Origin: Clostridia bacterium
GTDB lineage: Bacteria; Bacillota; Clostridia; Christensenellales; CAG-917
NCBI GenBank assembly: GCA_900754695.1
Contig: CAAEDU010000044.1
Location: 1-52,064 of the forward strand
DNA length: 52,064 bases
Reading direction: 5' to 3'
Part shown: positions 25,218 to 33,471 of the stretch, one piece after another
How the letters are laid out: each line of letters opens with the position of its first letter
Position numbering within the stretch: position 1 is the stretch's first letter
Translations under genes and position numbers: made by a program
The notes under the pieces: generated by a model
Seen by the model: only the letters and a program-made list of their open reading frames with translations
The model's database searches: none
Told to the model about the DNA's origin: nothing

Positions 25218-25275
25218 ATCTCCTCCGTACAGCGTTTGCACGCGAAAAGGATGTTTATCGTTTGGATCTGCGCGT

Positions 25276-26547
25276 TCAACCGCGTTTTGCGGCAAGAGCT
25301 CTCGCCCCGATGTCGTGACGGAAGAACTCGTTTGTGAAGTGCACTTTCTCTCCTTCGCGGTACGCTTTCTCCACCGCCTCGGGGAGCGTGTCCGCAACGG
25401 CGGTGACTCCGAGCACTCTGCCGCCCGCGGTGAGCAATGCGCCGTCCGAGAGCTTCGCGCCCGCGATGTAAAGCTCGGCGTCGAGCCCGCTCTCCACCGT
25501 GATCGGGAAGCCCGTCTCATACTTTTCCGGGTAGCCCGCGGACGCTTTGACCAGGCAGCAGGACGCCTTTTTCGAGAAGCGCACTTCGACATCGCTCAGG
25601 GTGCCGTCCGTGCAGGCGCGCATGACGGTGAGCAGGTCGCTTTCAAGAAGGGGCAGCACCGCCTGCGTCTCGGGGTCGCCGAAACGGCAGTTGTATTCGA
25701 TCACCTTGGGTCCGTCCGGGGTGATCATCAGCCCGAAATAGAGACAGCCGCGGAAGGTGCGCCCCTCCTCTTTCATGGCACGGACGGTGGGGAGGAATAT
25801 CTTTTCCATGCACTCCGCCGCGATCTCGTCCGTATAATAGGGGTTGGGCGCGACGACGCCCATGCCGCCCGTATTCAGCCCCTTGTCGCCGTCGATGGCG
25901 CGCTTGTGATCCATGGAAGACACCATGGGCACCACCGTCTCGCCGTCCGTAAAGGAGAGGACGGAGACTTCGGGACCGGTCAGGAACTCTTCGATGACCA
26001 CACGGCTGCCGCTCGCGCCGAACTTGCCGTCCAGCATCATGGAGCGCACGGCGGCTTTCGCCTCTTCCCTGCTCTCCGCGATGATGACGCCCTTGCCGAG
26101 TGCGAGACCGTCCGCCTTGACGACGATGTTGCCTTCGGGAAGTCCGTCTATATATCTCTCCGCCGCGCTTTCGTCCTCAAAGGTCTCATAACGCGCGGTG
26201 GGGATGCCGTACTTTTTCATGAGCGCCTTGGAAAACGCCTTGCTGCCTTCGATGATCGCGGCGTTCGCGCGGGGACCGAAACAGGGCACGCCCACTTCTT
26301 CCAGCGCGTCCACGGCGCCGAGCACGAGGGGATCGTCGGGGGTGACGACGGCGTAATCTATGCCGTTCTCTTTTGCAAACTTCGCGATGCCCTCGATGTC
26401 CTTTGCGCCGACGTTCACGCAAGTGGCGTCCGCGGCGATGCCGCCGTTGCCGGGAAGGGCGAAGATCTCCTCCGCCTCGGGGCTGCGTTTCAGGGCTTTG
26501 ATGACGGCGTGCTCTCTGCCGCCGGAACCGACCACAAGGATCTTCAT
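25276..26547 (-). CDS. purD: Phosphoribosylamine-glycine ligase
   Basis: A 423-residue ATP-grasp ligase making glycinamide ribonucleotide. Starts MKILVVGSGGREHA, the typical GAR synthetase N-terminus, with ALPGNGGIA, the ATP-grasp segments VVKADGLALGKGVI and GPEVSVLSFTDG, and the metal-binding RFGDPETQAVLP. The start at 26547 is preferred over an upstream in-frame ATG because MKILVVG is the family N-terminus. Lies 8 nt after purH. Confidence 0.96.
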   Translation of the reverse strand: MKILVVGSGGREHAVIKALKRSPEAEEIFALPGNGGIAADATCVNVGAKDIEGIAKFAKENGIDYAVVTPDDPLVLGAVDALEEVGVPCFGPRANAAIIEGSKAFSKALMKKYGIPTARYETFEDESAAERYIDGLPEGNIVVKADGLALGKGVIIAESREEAKAAVRSMMLDGKFGASGSRVVIEEFLTGPEVSVLSFTDGETVVPMVSSMDHKRAIDGDKGLNTGGMGVVAPNPYYTDEIAAECMEKIFLPTVRAMKEEGRTFRGCLYFGLMITPDGPKVIEYNCRFGDPETQAVLPLLESDLLTVMRACTDGTLSDVEVRFSKKASCCLVKASAGYPEKYETGFPITVESGLDAELYIAGAKLSDGALLTAGGRVLGVTAVADTLPEAVEKAYREGEKVHFTNEFFRHDIGARALAAKRG

Positions 26548-26555
26548 TTTGCACC

Positions 26556-27737
26556 TCAATGATGGAAGAGACGCATCCCCGTGAACGCCATCGCGATGCC
26601 GAGCTTGTTGCAGGTGTAGATGACGATGTCGTCGCGCACGGAACCGCCGGGCTCCGCGACATACGACACGCCGCTCTTCCTCGCGCGGACGATGTTGTCG
26701 TCAAAGGGGAAGAATGCGTCGGAGCCGAGAGAGACGCCGGTGAGGGTGTCGAGATATGCCCTCTTTTCCTCTCTCGTGAACTCCTCGGGACGGACGGCGA
26801 AATACTTCCTCCACACGTCCTCGCCGATGACGTCCTCGCACTCATCGGAGAGATAGATGTCGATGATGTTGTTCTTTTCCGGTCTGCCCACGCCCTCGGC
26901 AAATTGCAGAGAAAGCACTTTATCGTGCTGTCTGAGGTGCCAGAGGTCGGCTTTCTGTCCGGCGAGGCGGGTGCAATGGATGCGGGACTGCTGCCCTGCG
27001 CCCACACCGATCGCCTGTCCGTCCTCGGCAAACGCCACGGAATTGGACTGCGTATATTTGAGGGTGATGAGCGCAACGATGAGGTCCGTCTCCGCGTCGT
27101 GCGGGAGGGGCTTCTCGGTGACGACGTTCTTCAGGAGTTCGCGGTCGATCCTGAAATTGTTCCTGCCCTGCTCGAAGGTCACGCCGAAGACCTGCTTGCG
27201 CTCCACAGGGTCGGGGACGTAGAGGGGGTCCACCTTCACGATGTTGTATGTGCCCTTGCGCTTGGCGGCGAGGATGTCGAGAGCCTCGGGTGTGTAGGCG
27301 GGAGCAATGATGCCGTCGGACACTTCACGCGCGATTATCTTTGCGCAGGTGGCGTCGCACTCGTCGGAAAGGGCGATCCAGTCGCCGAAAGAGGACATCC
27401 TGTCCGTGCCGCGCGCCCTTGCGTATGCGCAGGCGATCGGGCTCTCGTCCAACCCCTCGATGTCATCCACGAAGCACGCCTTTTTCAACCTGTCGCCGAG
27501 GGGTCTGCCGAGCGCCGCCGAGGTGGGGCTCACGTGCTTGAAGGAGGTGGCGCAGCACTCTCCCGTCGCCTCTTTGAGCTCCTTCACGAGCTGCCAGCTG
27601 TTGAAAGCGTCCAGGAAGTTGATATATCCGGGTCTGCCGTTCAGGATCTCCACCGGGAGTTCCCTGCCGTCGTGCATGAAGATGCGCGCGGGCTTCTGAT
27701 TGGGGTTGCAGCCGTATTTGAGCTCGAATTCCTTCAT
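26556..27737 (-). CDS. purH: Stand-alone AICAR transformylase (PurH C-terminal-type)
   Basis: A 393-residue protein equal to the AICAR formyltransferase part of PurH, without the N-terminal IMP cyclohydrolase domain found in normal ~520-residue PurH. Visible family motifs are LKYGCNPNQKPARIF, TSFKHVSPTSAA with the catalytic Lys-His, LKYTQSNSVAFAEDGQ, GAGQQSRIHCTRLAG and SDAFFPFDDN. It transfers a formyl group from 10-formyl-THF to AICAR to give FAICAR. Ring closure is presumably done by the adjacent PurO-type protein, whose gene overlaps it by 4 nt. Not truncated: the N-terminus is complete and has no decayed domain upstream. Confidence 0.9.
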   Translation of the reverse strand: MKEFELKYGCNPNQKPARIFMHDGRELPVEILNGRPGYINFLDAFNSWQLVKELKEATGECCATSFKHVSPTSAALGRPLGDRLKKACFVDDIEGLDESPIACAYARARGTDRMSSFGDWIALSDECDATCAKIIAREVSDGIIAPAYTPEALDILAAKRKGTYNIVKVDPLYVPDPVERKQVFGVTFEQGRNNFRIDRELLKNVVTEKPLPHDAETDLIVALITLKYTQSNSVAFAEDGQAIGVGAGQQSRIHCTRLAGQKADLWHLRQHDKVLSLQFAEGVGRPEKNNIIDIYLSDECEDVIGEDVWRKYFAVRPEEFTREEKRAYLDTLTGVSLGSDAFFPFDDNIVRARKSGVSYVAEPGGSVRDDIVIYTCNKLGIAMAFTGMRLFHH

Positions 27738-28465
27738 TTTTTCTCCTCTTTAACGTGCTTGTTGAAGAGCGCCGTCTTCATTCTGAATGTTTTGAGGTCG
27801 ATGAAACCGACATAGAGCGCGATCTTGTTCGCGGCGTTCAGGCTCTCCCAGACGCCGTTTGCGAACTTCGTAATGTCGGAGCCTATCGCGACGCGCTCCG
27901 GCTCCCCGGTAAAAGTGGGGATGGGGTCACCGTCCGAGTTGTAGGTGTGGATGAAGTGTCCCAGCCCGTTCAGCGGCTCGTAGGAGAAGGTGAAGCGGTT
28001 GCACGCGCTCCCCTCCGCGTCCGCGCTCTTCAATATCGAAAGCTTATAGCGGAACTTGCTTTCAAGGTCGATGAGCCCGCTTATGCGGGGGGTGAAATTG
28101 GGCGCGTCGGGCTCGAACTCGCGTTTTTCGAGCGCGCTCTCGAAGCTGTCGCCCGCAAGCAGCGCCGCCTCGACGGTGTCAGTCTGGTCGCCGTTGGTGA
28201 CCACCCACTTGTTCCATACGCGCTTGACGGGAGAATAGATGATGAGGGAAGGATCCTCCACCTTGCTCTCGTCGTAGGGATAGATGACGAGCTCGTTCTC
28301 CTTTTCCACGAAGACGCGGTTGCGGCTGTTCTCGCTCCTGCCCATGATGAAGTAGGCAAACACGGCGTGCTTCCCGTCCGCGGACTTGCCGATGACGATG
28401 CCCCTGCCGGGATACGGATTGCCCGCAAGAAGGGCGTTTAGATCGTTGATGTCGTAGATGCTCAT
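27734..28465 (-). CDS. purO: PurO-type IMP cyclohydrolase
   Basis: A 243-residue protein resembling archaeal PurO, the IMP cyclohydrolase that closes FAICAR to IMP. Matching blocks are GRGIVIGKSADGKHAVFAY, GRSENSRNRVF (compare the PurO SRSFPNR segment), VVTNGDQTDTV (compare the SNGSHTDP segment) and FTPRISGLID (compare YNTPRI). The 4-nt overlap with the stand-alone AICAR transformylase is strong functional support. Some conserved archaeal residues are changed, so assignment rests on pattern plus context. This gene replaces the missing N-terminal half of PurH. Confidence 0.85.
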   Translation of the reverse strand: MSIYDINDLNALLAGNPYPGRGIVIGKSADGKHAVFAYFIMGRSENSRNRVFVEKENELVIYPYDESKVEDPSLIIYSPVKRVWNKWVVTNGDQTDTVEAALLAGDSFESALEKREFEPDAPNFTPRISGLIDLESKFRYKLSILKSADAEGSACNRFTFSYEPLNGLGHFIHTYNSDGDPIPTFTGEPERVAIGSDITKFANGVWESLNAANKIALYVGFIDLKTFRMKTALFNKHVKEEKK

Positions 28466-28481
28466 TGTTGTCTCCTGTACA

Positions 28482-29099
28482 TTAGGCGCGTTCCGCCGCG
28501 ATCCTCTCCGCGGTGAGTTCCACCGCGCGCGGGAGCAGCTTCCACTCCGCCTCTTCCATAACTCTTCTTTGCAGCGTCTCGGGGGTGTCGCCCTCCCGGA
28601 CCGCCACTTCCTTTTGAAAAATGATCCTGCCCCCGTCGGGGATCTCGTTGACGTAGTGCACCGTAGCCCCCGTCACCTTCTCGCCCGCGGCGAGCACCGC
28701 CTCGTGCACTTTGAGCCCGTAGAACCCCTTGCCGCAGAACTTGGGGATGAGGGAGGGGTGCACGTTGATGATGCGCTCGGGATAGCGCGAAGTGAAACTC
28801 GCGGACAGTATGCTCATGAACCCCGCGAGCACGATGATCTCCGCCCCCACGCTCTCGACGGCGTCCTCGATCTTCCTCTCGAACTCCTCCTGCGAGGCGC
28901 AGTTCCTGCGTTCGGCGACGAAAGCCGCGACGCCCGCTTTCCTTGCGCGTTCGAGAGCATAAGCGTCCGCCCTCGAAGAGACCACGGCTTTCACCTCGGC
29001 GTGAGGGAGCTCTCCCCTCTTTTCCGCGTCGAGGATGGCTTGCAGATTGGTGCCGCCGCCCGAGACGAGCACGGCGACCGCGACCTTCTTCCCGCTCAT
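28482..29099 (-). CDS. purN: Phosphoribosylglycinamide formyltransferase
   Basis: A 205-residue 10-formyl-THF-dependent GAR transformylase. VAVLVSGGGTNLQAI is the nucleotide-binding N-terminus, and the catalytic Asn-x-His-Pro-Ser segment is INVHPSLIPKF. The later ATVHYVNEIPDGGRII carries the catalytic Asp. Start overlaps the purM stop by 4 nt. Position in the operon follows pathway order. Confidence 0.96.
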   Translation of the reverse strand: MSGKKVAVAVLVSGGGTNLQAILDAEKRGELPHAEVKAVVSSRADAYALERARKAGVAAFVAERRNCASQEEFERKIEDAVESVGAEIIVLAGFMSILSASFTSRYPERIINVHPSLIPKFCGKGFYGLKVHEAVLAAGEKVTGATVHYVNEIPDGGRIIFQKEVAVREGDTPETLQRRVMEEAEWKLLPRAVELTAERIAAERA

Positions 29100-30130
29100 T
29101 TGATGATGACTCCCTCTTCGGACGGGACGACCTCGCCGATGACGTAGGCGTCCTCGCCTGCCGCTCTCAGCACGGAGAGAGCCTTTTCCGCGTCCTCTGC
29201 CGCGACCACCACGCTCATGCCCACGCCCATGTTGAAGGTGTTGAACATGTCGCGCTCGGGGACGTTCCCTTCTCTTTTGATGATGTCGAAAACGGGCAGT
29301 ATGCGCAGCGCGGACTTGTCGATCTTTGCTCCGAAGCCCTTGGGGATGCTCCTCGGGATGTTCTCATAAAAGCCGCCGCCCGTGATGTGGGAGACCGCCT
29401 TCACCTTCACAGCCTCGAAGAGCGCGAGCATGGGCTTGACGTATATCTTGGTGGGGGTGAGCAGAGTCTCGCCGAGGCTCTTGCCGCCGAGTTCCGCGAC
29501 GGGCGCGGTCATATCCCTGCCCTCGAAGATCTTCCTCACCAGCGAGAAACCGTTGGAATGCACGCCGGAGGACGGCAGCGCGATGACGGCGTCCCCCGCC
29601 TTCACAGCGGAATTGTCCAGCACCTTGGCGCGGTCGACGACGCCGACTGCGAACCCCGCGAGGTCATATTCGTCCTCGGGATAGAAGCCCGGCATCTCCG
29701 CGGTCTCGCCGCCTATGAGAGCCGCTCCCGCCTGCACGCAGCCTTCCGCCACGCCCGCGACGATGGACGCGATGCGCTCCGGCACGTTCTTGCCGCACGC
29801 GATGTAATCCAGGAAAAAGAGGGGCTTCGCGCCGCAGCAGATGACGTCGTTGACGCACATTGCCACGCAGTCGATGCCGATGGTGTCATGCTTTTGCAGC
29901 ATGAAGGCGTATTTGAGCTTGGTGCCCACGCCGTCCGTGCCGCTGACGAGGACGGGACGGGTCATGCCCGTAAGGTCGAGCTCGAACAGCCCGCCGAACC
30001 CGCCGATGTCGCTCGCCGCGCCCGCCGTGACGGTGCGCGCGATGTGCTTCTTCATTAGCTCCACCGCCTTATAGCCCGCGGTGATGTCCACGCCTGCCTG
30101 TTTGTAGCTTTCGCTGAAAGATCTCTCCAT
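29096..30130 (-). CDS. purM: Phosphoribosylformylglycinamidine cyclo-ligase (AIR synthetase)
   Basis: A 344-residue enzyme that closes FGAM to AIR with ATP. Typical segments are GGFGGLFELD, VSGTDGVGTKLKYAF, IGIDCVAMCVNDVICCGAKPL (ATP/metal binding), GGETAEMPGFY and SGVHSNGFSLVRKI. Starts 1 nt after the purE stop and overlaps purN by 4 nt. Length and motifs are normal. Confidence 0.97.
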   Translation of the reverse strand: MERSFSESYKQAGVDITAGYKAVELMKKHIARTVTAGAASDIGGFGGLFELDLTGMTRPVLVSGTDGVGTKLKYAFMLQKHDTIGIDCVAMCVNDVICCGAKPLFFLDYIACGKNVPERIASIVAGVAEGCVQAGAALIGGETAEMPGFYPEDEYDLAGFAVGVVDRAKVLDNSAVKAGDAVIALPSSGVHSNGFSLVRKIFEGRDMTAPVAELGGKSLGETLLTPTKIYVKPMLALFEAVKVKAVSHITGGGFYENIPRSIPKGFGAKIDKSALRILPVFDIIKREGNVPERDMFNTFNMGVGMSVVVAAEDAEKALSVLRAAGEDAYVIGEVVPSEEGVIIK

Positions 30131-30131
30131 A

Positions 30132-30635
30132 TCAGCCTCTCATCGCCGCGAGTTTTTCTTCAAGAGCGGCGTCCTTTGCCAGCACTTTCGCCTTGTCTGC
30201 GGCGCGCTTGGCTTTGAGTTTTTCTTTAAGTTCCGGCTCCGAGACGGCAAGGATCTCCACCGCAAGGAGACCCGCGTTCACCGCGCCGTCCACGCCCACG
30301 GTCGCGACGGGGATGCCGGGAGGCATCTGCACCGTGGAAAGCAGCGCGTCCAAGCCGTCAAGCATGCCGCCGCGCACGGGGATGCCGATGACGGGAAGCG
30401 TGGTGGAAGCCGCAATGGCGCCCGCAAGGTGCGCCGCCATGCCCGCCGCCGCGATGATGACTCCGAAACCGTTCTCCTCCGCGCTCTCCGCAAAAGCCTT
30501 CGCCTCCGCCGGCGTGCGGTGTGCGGAAAAAACGTGCGCCTCGCACTCCACTCCGAACGACTTCACCGTGTCGATGGCTTTGCCCACGACGGGAAGGTCG
30601 CTGTCGCTGCCCATGATGACCGCAATTTTCTTCAT
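30132..30635 (-). CDS. purE: N5-carboxyaminoimidazole ribonucleotide mutase
   Basis: A 167-residue PurE. The N-terminus KKIAVIMGSDSDLPVVGKA, the central SAHRTPA and GMAAHLAGAIAASTTLPVIG segments, and GGMLDGLDALLSTVQMPPG are diagnostic. There is no purK in the window, so class I (with PurK) and class II (direct CO2) activity cannot be told apart with confidence. The start at 30635 is chosen for its CGGAGGAGGG site; an upstream ATG is in the leader. First gene of the purine operon, behind a leader with an intrinsic terminator. The C-terminal ~20 residues are Lys/Ala-rich and longer than usual. Confidence 0.95.
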   Translation of the reverse strand: MKKIAVIMGSDSDLPVVGKAIDTVKSFGVECEAHVFSAHRTPAEAKAFAESAEENGFGVIIAAAGMAAHLAGAIAASTTLPVIGIPVRGGMLDGLDALLSTVQMPPGIPVATVGVDGAVNAGLLAVEILAVSEPELKEKLKAKRAADKAKVLAKDAALEEKLAAMRG

Positions 30636-30806
30636 AGATCCCTCCTCCGCATAGGTGCGGAAACTTTCAAAAAAGGCAGCCTGCTCACGCAAAACTGCCG
30701 AATGTCACATTGCGTACGGACGCAAAATCCCCGCGACTGCCTGCCCCCGCTGGGAGCGGGACAGTATGCATCCTCTTACGAAAACCGCGCCGTACAAAAT
30801 TTGCAT
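30636..30806 (-). promoter_or_regulatory. Structured leader of the purine operon (candidate riboswitch/attenuator)
   Basis: About 170 nt between the predicted transcription start and purE. A 6-bp pairing GTACGG/CCGTAC (30790-30795 with 30714-30719) could close a domain that contains a compound hairpin (about 30736-30765, ACTG then CCCGCT pairing with AGCGGG and CAGT). An alternative small hairpin TGCGT/ACGCA shares one arm of the closing stem. A terminator follows at 30669-30699. I see none of the conserved cores of the purine, ZTP, PRPP or THF riboswitches. Function inferred from layout only. Confidence 0.55.
30669..30699 (-). terminator. Intrinsic terminator inside the purE leader
   Basis: GGCAG/CTGCC (30695-30699 with 30675-30679), extended inward by TTGC/GCAG pairing around a GTGA loop and followed by six U residues. 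It ends 34 nt before the purE start, so it would act as an attenuator. Confidence 0.65.
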
Positions 30807-30812
30807 GGTCTT

Positions 30813-30841
30813 ATGATACACTATCGGGCATGCGATGTCAA
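30813..30841 (-). promoter_or_regulatory. Purine operon promoter
   Basis: -35 TTGACA (30836-30841), 17-nt spacer, -10 TATCAT (30813-30818). Confidence 0.8.
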
Positions 30842-31065
30842 AAAGTTGAATACCCTTTTTTCAGGTTTTGGGCATACATTTTGGACATATTGTATATCAC
30901 GCGCGCGAGGGCACAATATAGTGTGCCCCCGCATTACTCTTTTAAGTCTCGTCCATCCGCCGCACGGGCGGTGGCGCTTTTGAGTCTCGTCTCCCCGCAC
31001 TCGCCGAGACGCTTGTAAGTCTCATATGGGCGGAACATTTGTTCATCCGCACCGATGGTGACAGT
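30842..31065. other. Intergenic gap with hairpin and short direct repeats
   Basis: Contains a 7-bp hairpin (30909-30928, GGGCACA/TGTGCCC) and three AGTCTC repeats at 30945, 30983 and 31018. No gene is seen. Confidence 0.4.
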
Positions 31066-31707
31066 TCAGTCCCTGAGTTTCACCCCGCAGGACTCGCAGA
31101 ACTTCGCTCCGTCCGTGGTCACGGGAGCGCCGCATGCGGGACAATAGCGCGGGAGAGGCGACGCCTGCTCCTTTGCCATGCTGAGAGCCGCGGCGGACGG
31201 GAGCGCGAGCGCGATGAACTCGTCATACATCTCTTTTGCCTTTTCCTCGGAAAGTGAGAGCGATGTCTTTGCCACCACTTCGCCGACTATCTCATATCCC
31301 GGGAGCGCCCCGCCCTTGAGCAGGGAGCCGACGGTGATCTTCATCGCCTCGAAGGCGGGGACGGTCTGCACCGCCGCAAGGGAAGCTATGACCGTGGCGT
31401 CCTTTGCCGCGATCCTGTCCGCGAGCGCAACGAGCTGTGAATAGCGCGCACGCATTGTGAAGAGGAAAGGCATGGTCACGGCGCACGCGCCGAACACCGC
31501 AAAGGGGATGAAGATGTATTGCATGGTCTCGTTGCCGCCCCCGCTGCCCGCAGTCGCGCTGAGGGCGATGAAAGAGATGAATGCCGCAAAGATGACCAGC
31601 ACTCCGATGATGAGCACGACCGTGAAGACGGTCTTCCTCACCCGCACGTTTCCGCATTTTGTGACTGCTCCGACGGGACCCGCCGTATTCTTGATGTTTA
31701 TCTGCAT
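31066..31707 (-). CDS. Membrane protein with C-terminal zinc ribbon
   Basis: A 213-residue protein of unknown function. A basic N-terminus precedes two hydrophobic helices (residues ~26-51 and ~65-85). A helical cytoplasmic region follows, and the last ~25 residues form a zinc ribbon, CPACG then CESCG, separated by 12 residues. The start is supported by AAGGAGAGC upstream. Proteins with two helices and a terminal zinc ribbon are common uncharacterised membrane proteins in Clostridia. It is monocistronic as far as can be seen, transcribed toward the purine operon. Confidence 0.75.
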   Translation of the reverse strand: MQINIKNTAGPVGAVTKCGNVRVRKTVFTVVLIIGVLVIFAAFISFIALSATAGSGGGNETMQYIFIPFAVFGACAVTMPFLFTMRARYSQLVALADRIAAKDATVIASLAAVQTVPAFEAMKITVGSLLKGGALPGYEIVGEVVAKTSLSLSEEKAKEMYDEFIALALPSAAALSMAKEQASPLPRYCPACGAPVTTDGAKFCESCGVKLRD

Positions 31708-31860
31708 AAGCTCTCCTTATTTTTATGTTAGCACACCGAGACGGTTTTCGCAACGCCGCGCGGAAAGAATGTCGCTCCACACCTCCCTGCTGCGCACAAA
31801 CGCCGGAAGAATTGCTCCGCGGCAGGCTTGTATTATGCCGGACTGCATAAAATGTTTCCG

Positions 31861-31889
31861 TTGCTTTTCTACTCCCTTGGTGCTATAAT
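31861..31889 (+). promoter_or_regulatory. xre promoter
   Basis: -35 TTGCTT (31861-31866), 17-nt spacer, -10 TATAAT (31884-31889). The expected start of transcription is at about 31896, only 0-3 nt before the start codon. Confidence 0.7.
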
Positions 31890-31898
31890 ACCGATGTG

Positions 31899-32132
31899 AT
31901 GTACGCCGAGGAGAACAGAAACGTCCCCATCCAGGTGGCGGCGCGCATAAAGGAACTCATGAGGGAGAACAGTCTCACTCAGGTCGCGCTCGCCGAAAAA
32001 GTGGGACTGAGGCAGAACACGATCAGCGCGTGGCTGCTCGGCAAAAAGGAGCCGAGTATCCGCAGCCTGTGGCTGCTTGCGGACTACTTCAACGTCGACA
32101 TCGACTATCTTGTGGGCAGAAAAGACTACTGA
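31899..32132 (+). CDS. XRE-family helix-turn-helix regulator
   Basis: A 77-residue protein, nearly all HTH_3 domain: IQVAARIKELMRENSLTQVA leads into the recognition helix region EKVGLRQNTISAWLLGKKEP, then SLWLLADYFNVDIDYLVG, the usual XRE C-terminal helix. A GTG at 31896 directly precedes the ATG at 31899; either could serve. No Shine-Dalgarno is possible, because the -10 box ends at 31889, so the mRNA appears leaderless. It precedes, with a separate promoter, a lipoprotein esterase gene. Target unknown; autoregulation is common in such small regulators. Confidence 0.8.
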   Translation: MYAEENRNVPIQVAARIKELMRENSLTQVALAEKVGLRQNTISAWLLGKKEPSIRSLWLLADYFNVDIDYLVGRKDY

Positions 32133-32166
32133 TGTATCGTTTTTGTGCGCTTATCTTCACGCACTA

Positions 32167-32195
32167 TTGCATTCTCGGACGGCAAGTAGTATAAT
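32167..32195 (+). promoter_or_regulatory. Esterase promoter
   Basis: -35 TTGCAT (32167-32172), 17-nt spacer, -10 TATAAT (32190-32195), 35 nt before the esterase start, which has GGAGGCAT upstream. Confidence 0.7.
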
Positions 32196-32230
32196 TAAAC
32201 TGCTTAAGGGATCGGCGGACGGAGGCATAT

Positions 32231-33364
32231 ATGAAAAGACCGTACGTCGTTATTTTCGTTCTCATCTTAACGCTCGCTCTTACGGCGGCTCTTCTTTCCG
32301 CATGCAACGACAAGCACACCCACACGGCGGACGTCGTATGCACCGTGTCCGAGCGCGAGGTGCTTCTGACCTATTCCTGCTCCTGCGGGGCGACCGCGTC
32401 TTCCCTCACCGCCGAGTTTACGGGGCGGACGGGCGAGACCGTGACCCTGTCCCCCGACGAGGAAGGTAGGATAAACTGCTCCACACTTTCGGGAGAGTTC
32501 GACGTCGCGGTCAAGCTCGACGGCACCGTGCTCTACGAGACGGACGCCGTTTTCAAGCCCTCAGTCTATAACACCGCCGTCGCGGGATACGATTACACCG
32601 AAGGGGATGAGATAAAGCACATCACCTACTACTCTTCCGTTGCGGGTGCGGACAAGCACGCCAACGTCGTCCTGCCTCCCGACTACGACCCCGAAAAGCG
32701 CTACCCCGTGCTATACCTTCTGCACGGGCTGATGAGCGACGAATATTCCTGGCTGGACGGAGTGTACGGCTTGCCCATGGGCGCGCAGTACATCGTGCAG
32801 AACGCCTGCTATTTCGACGGCACGCCGGAGATGATCGTGGTGTGCGTCAACAGCCTCGTCAACGCCACGGAGACGGAGCCCGAATGGAGCATGCTCCCGC
32901 CCTCCGCTCCGCCCGAACTCGCTGAGACCTATGACCTCACGGGCAGGGACATCGTGGAGTGCCTCATGCCCTACGTCAACTCTCACTACTCCACCTTGAC
33001 AGGCAAGGACAACACCGCCATCGCGGGCTACTCCATGGGCGGCAGAGAGGCGATGCTCACCGCGTTCGACTATCAGGACGTCTTCGGATGGGTGGGAGCG
33101 TTCTCCTCCGCCTCTTTCGGCGAAAACGTCGTCTCATCTTCGACCTACGTCCCCGATTTCACCCTCGACGAGGGCTCGGACGGCTTCCGCTATGTGCAGA
33201 TCACGGTGGGGATGCTGGACACCCTCGCCCCCGTGAGCAGCGGCATTTGCGACAAGCTGGATGCGATCGACGTGGAATACACCTATGAGAGCGTCTTCGG
33301 GATGCACGACCCCTCCGTGTGGCGCGGCGCGCTCAAGACCTTTGTGCAGAACATTTTCAGGTGA
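32231..33364 (+). CDS. Secreted lipoprotein esterase (esterase D / feruloyl esterase-like)
   Basis: A 377-residue predicted lipoprotein. The signal peptide ends in the lipobox LLSAC at about residues 21-25. After a ~90-residue N-terminal region with a THTADVVCTVSEREVLLTY beginning comes an alpha/beta-hydrolase: NVVLPPDYDPEKRYPVLYLL, HGLMSDEYSWLDG (oxyanion region), the nucleophile elbow GYSMGGREAML and a C-terminal His in GMHDPSVWRGAL. This resembles carbohydrate esterase family 1 enzymes (feruloyl or acetylxylan esterases), which release acyl groups from plant polysaccharides. Anchoring outside the cell agrees with a polysaccharide-degrading role. Substrate not determined. Confidence 0.82.
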   Translation: MKRPYVVIFVLILTLALTAALLSACNDKHTHTADVVCTVSEREVLLTYSCSCGATASSLTAEFTGRTGETVTLSPDEEGRINCSTLSGEFDVAVKLDGTVLYETDAVFKPSVYNTAVAGYDYTEGDEIKHITYYSSVAGADKHANVVLPPDYDPEKRYPVLYLLHGLMSDEYSWLDGVYGLPMGAQYIVQNACYFDGTPEMIVVCVNSLVNATETEPEWSMLPPSAPPELAETYDLTGRDIVECLMPYVNSHYSTLTGKDNTAIAGYSMGGREAMLTAFDYQDVFGWVGAFSSASFGENVVSSSTYVPDFTLDEGSDGFRYVQITVGMLDTLAPVSSGICDKLDAIDVEYTYESVFGMHDPSVWRGALKTFVQNIFR

Positions 33365-33400
33365 TCGCGATATTTGAAAAAGGCGCGCAAAGCGCACCGC

Positions 33401-33429
33401 AAAAGCGCGGAGCGACCCTCCGCGCTTTT
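33401..33429 (+). terminator. Esterase terminator
   Basis: A 12-bp stem (33401-33412 with 33418-33429), 5-nt loop, T-run at the 3' side. Confidence 0.75.
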
Positions 33430-33431
33430 AT

Positions 33432-33470
33432 AAACATCCTGCCCGTGCATGTTGCACGGGCAGGATGTTT
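33432..33470. terminator. Bidirectional terminator
   Basis: A perfect 18-bp stem (33432-33449 with 33453-33470), 3-nt loop, flanked by T-runs on both strands. It separates the convergent esterase and peptidase genes. Confidence 0.8.
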
Positions 33471-33471
33471 T

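Noticed and set aside
30636..30806. Purine, ZTP, PRPP or THF riboswitch in the purE leader
   Set aside because: The conserved core sequences of these classes are not visible, so only an unclassified leader is claimed.
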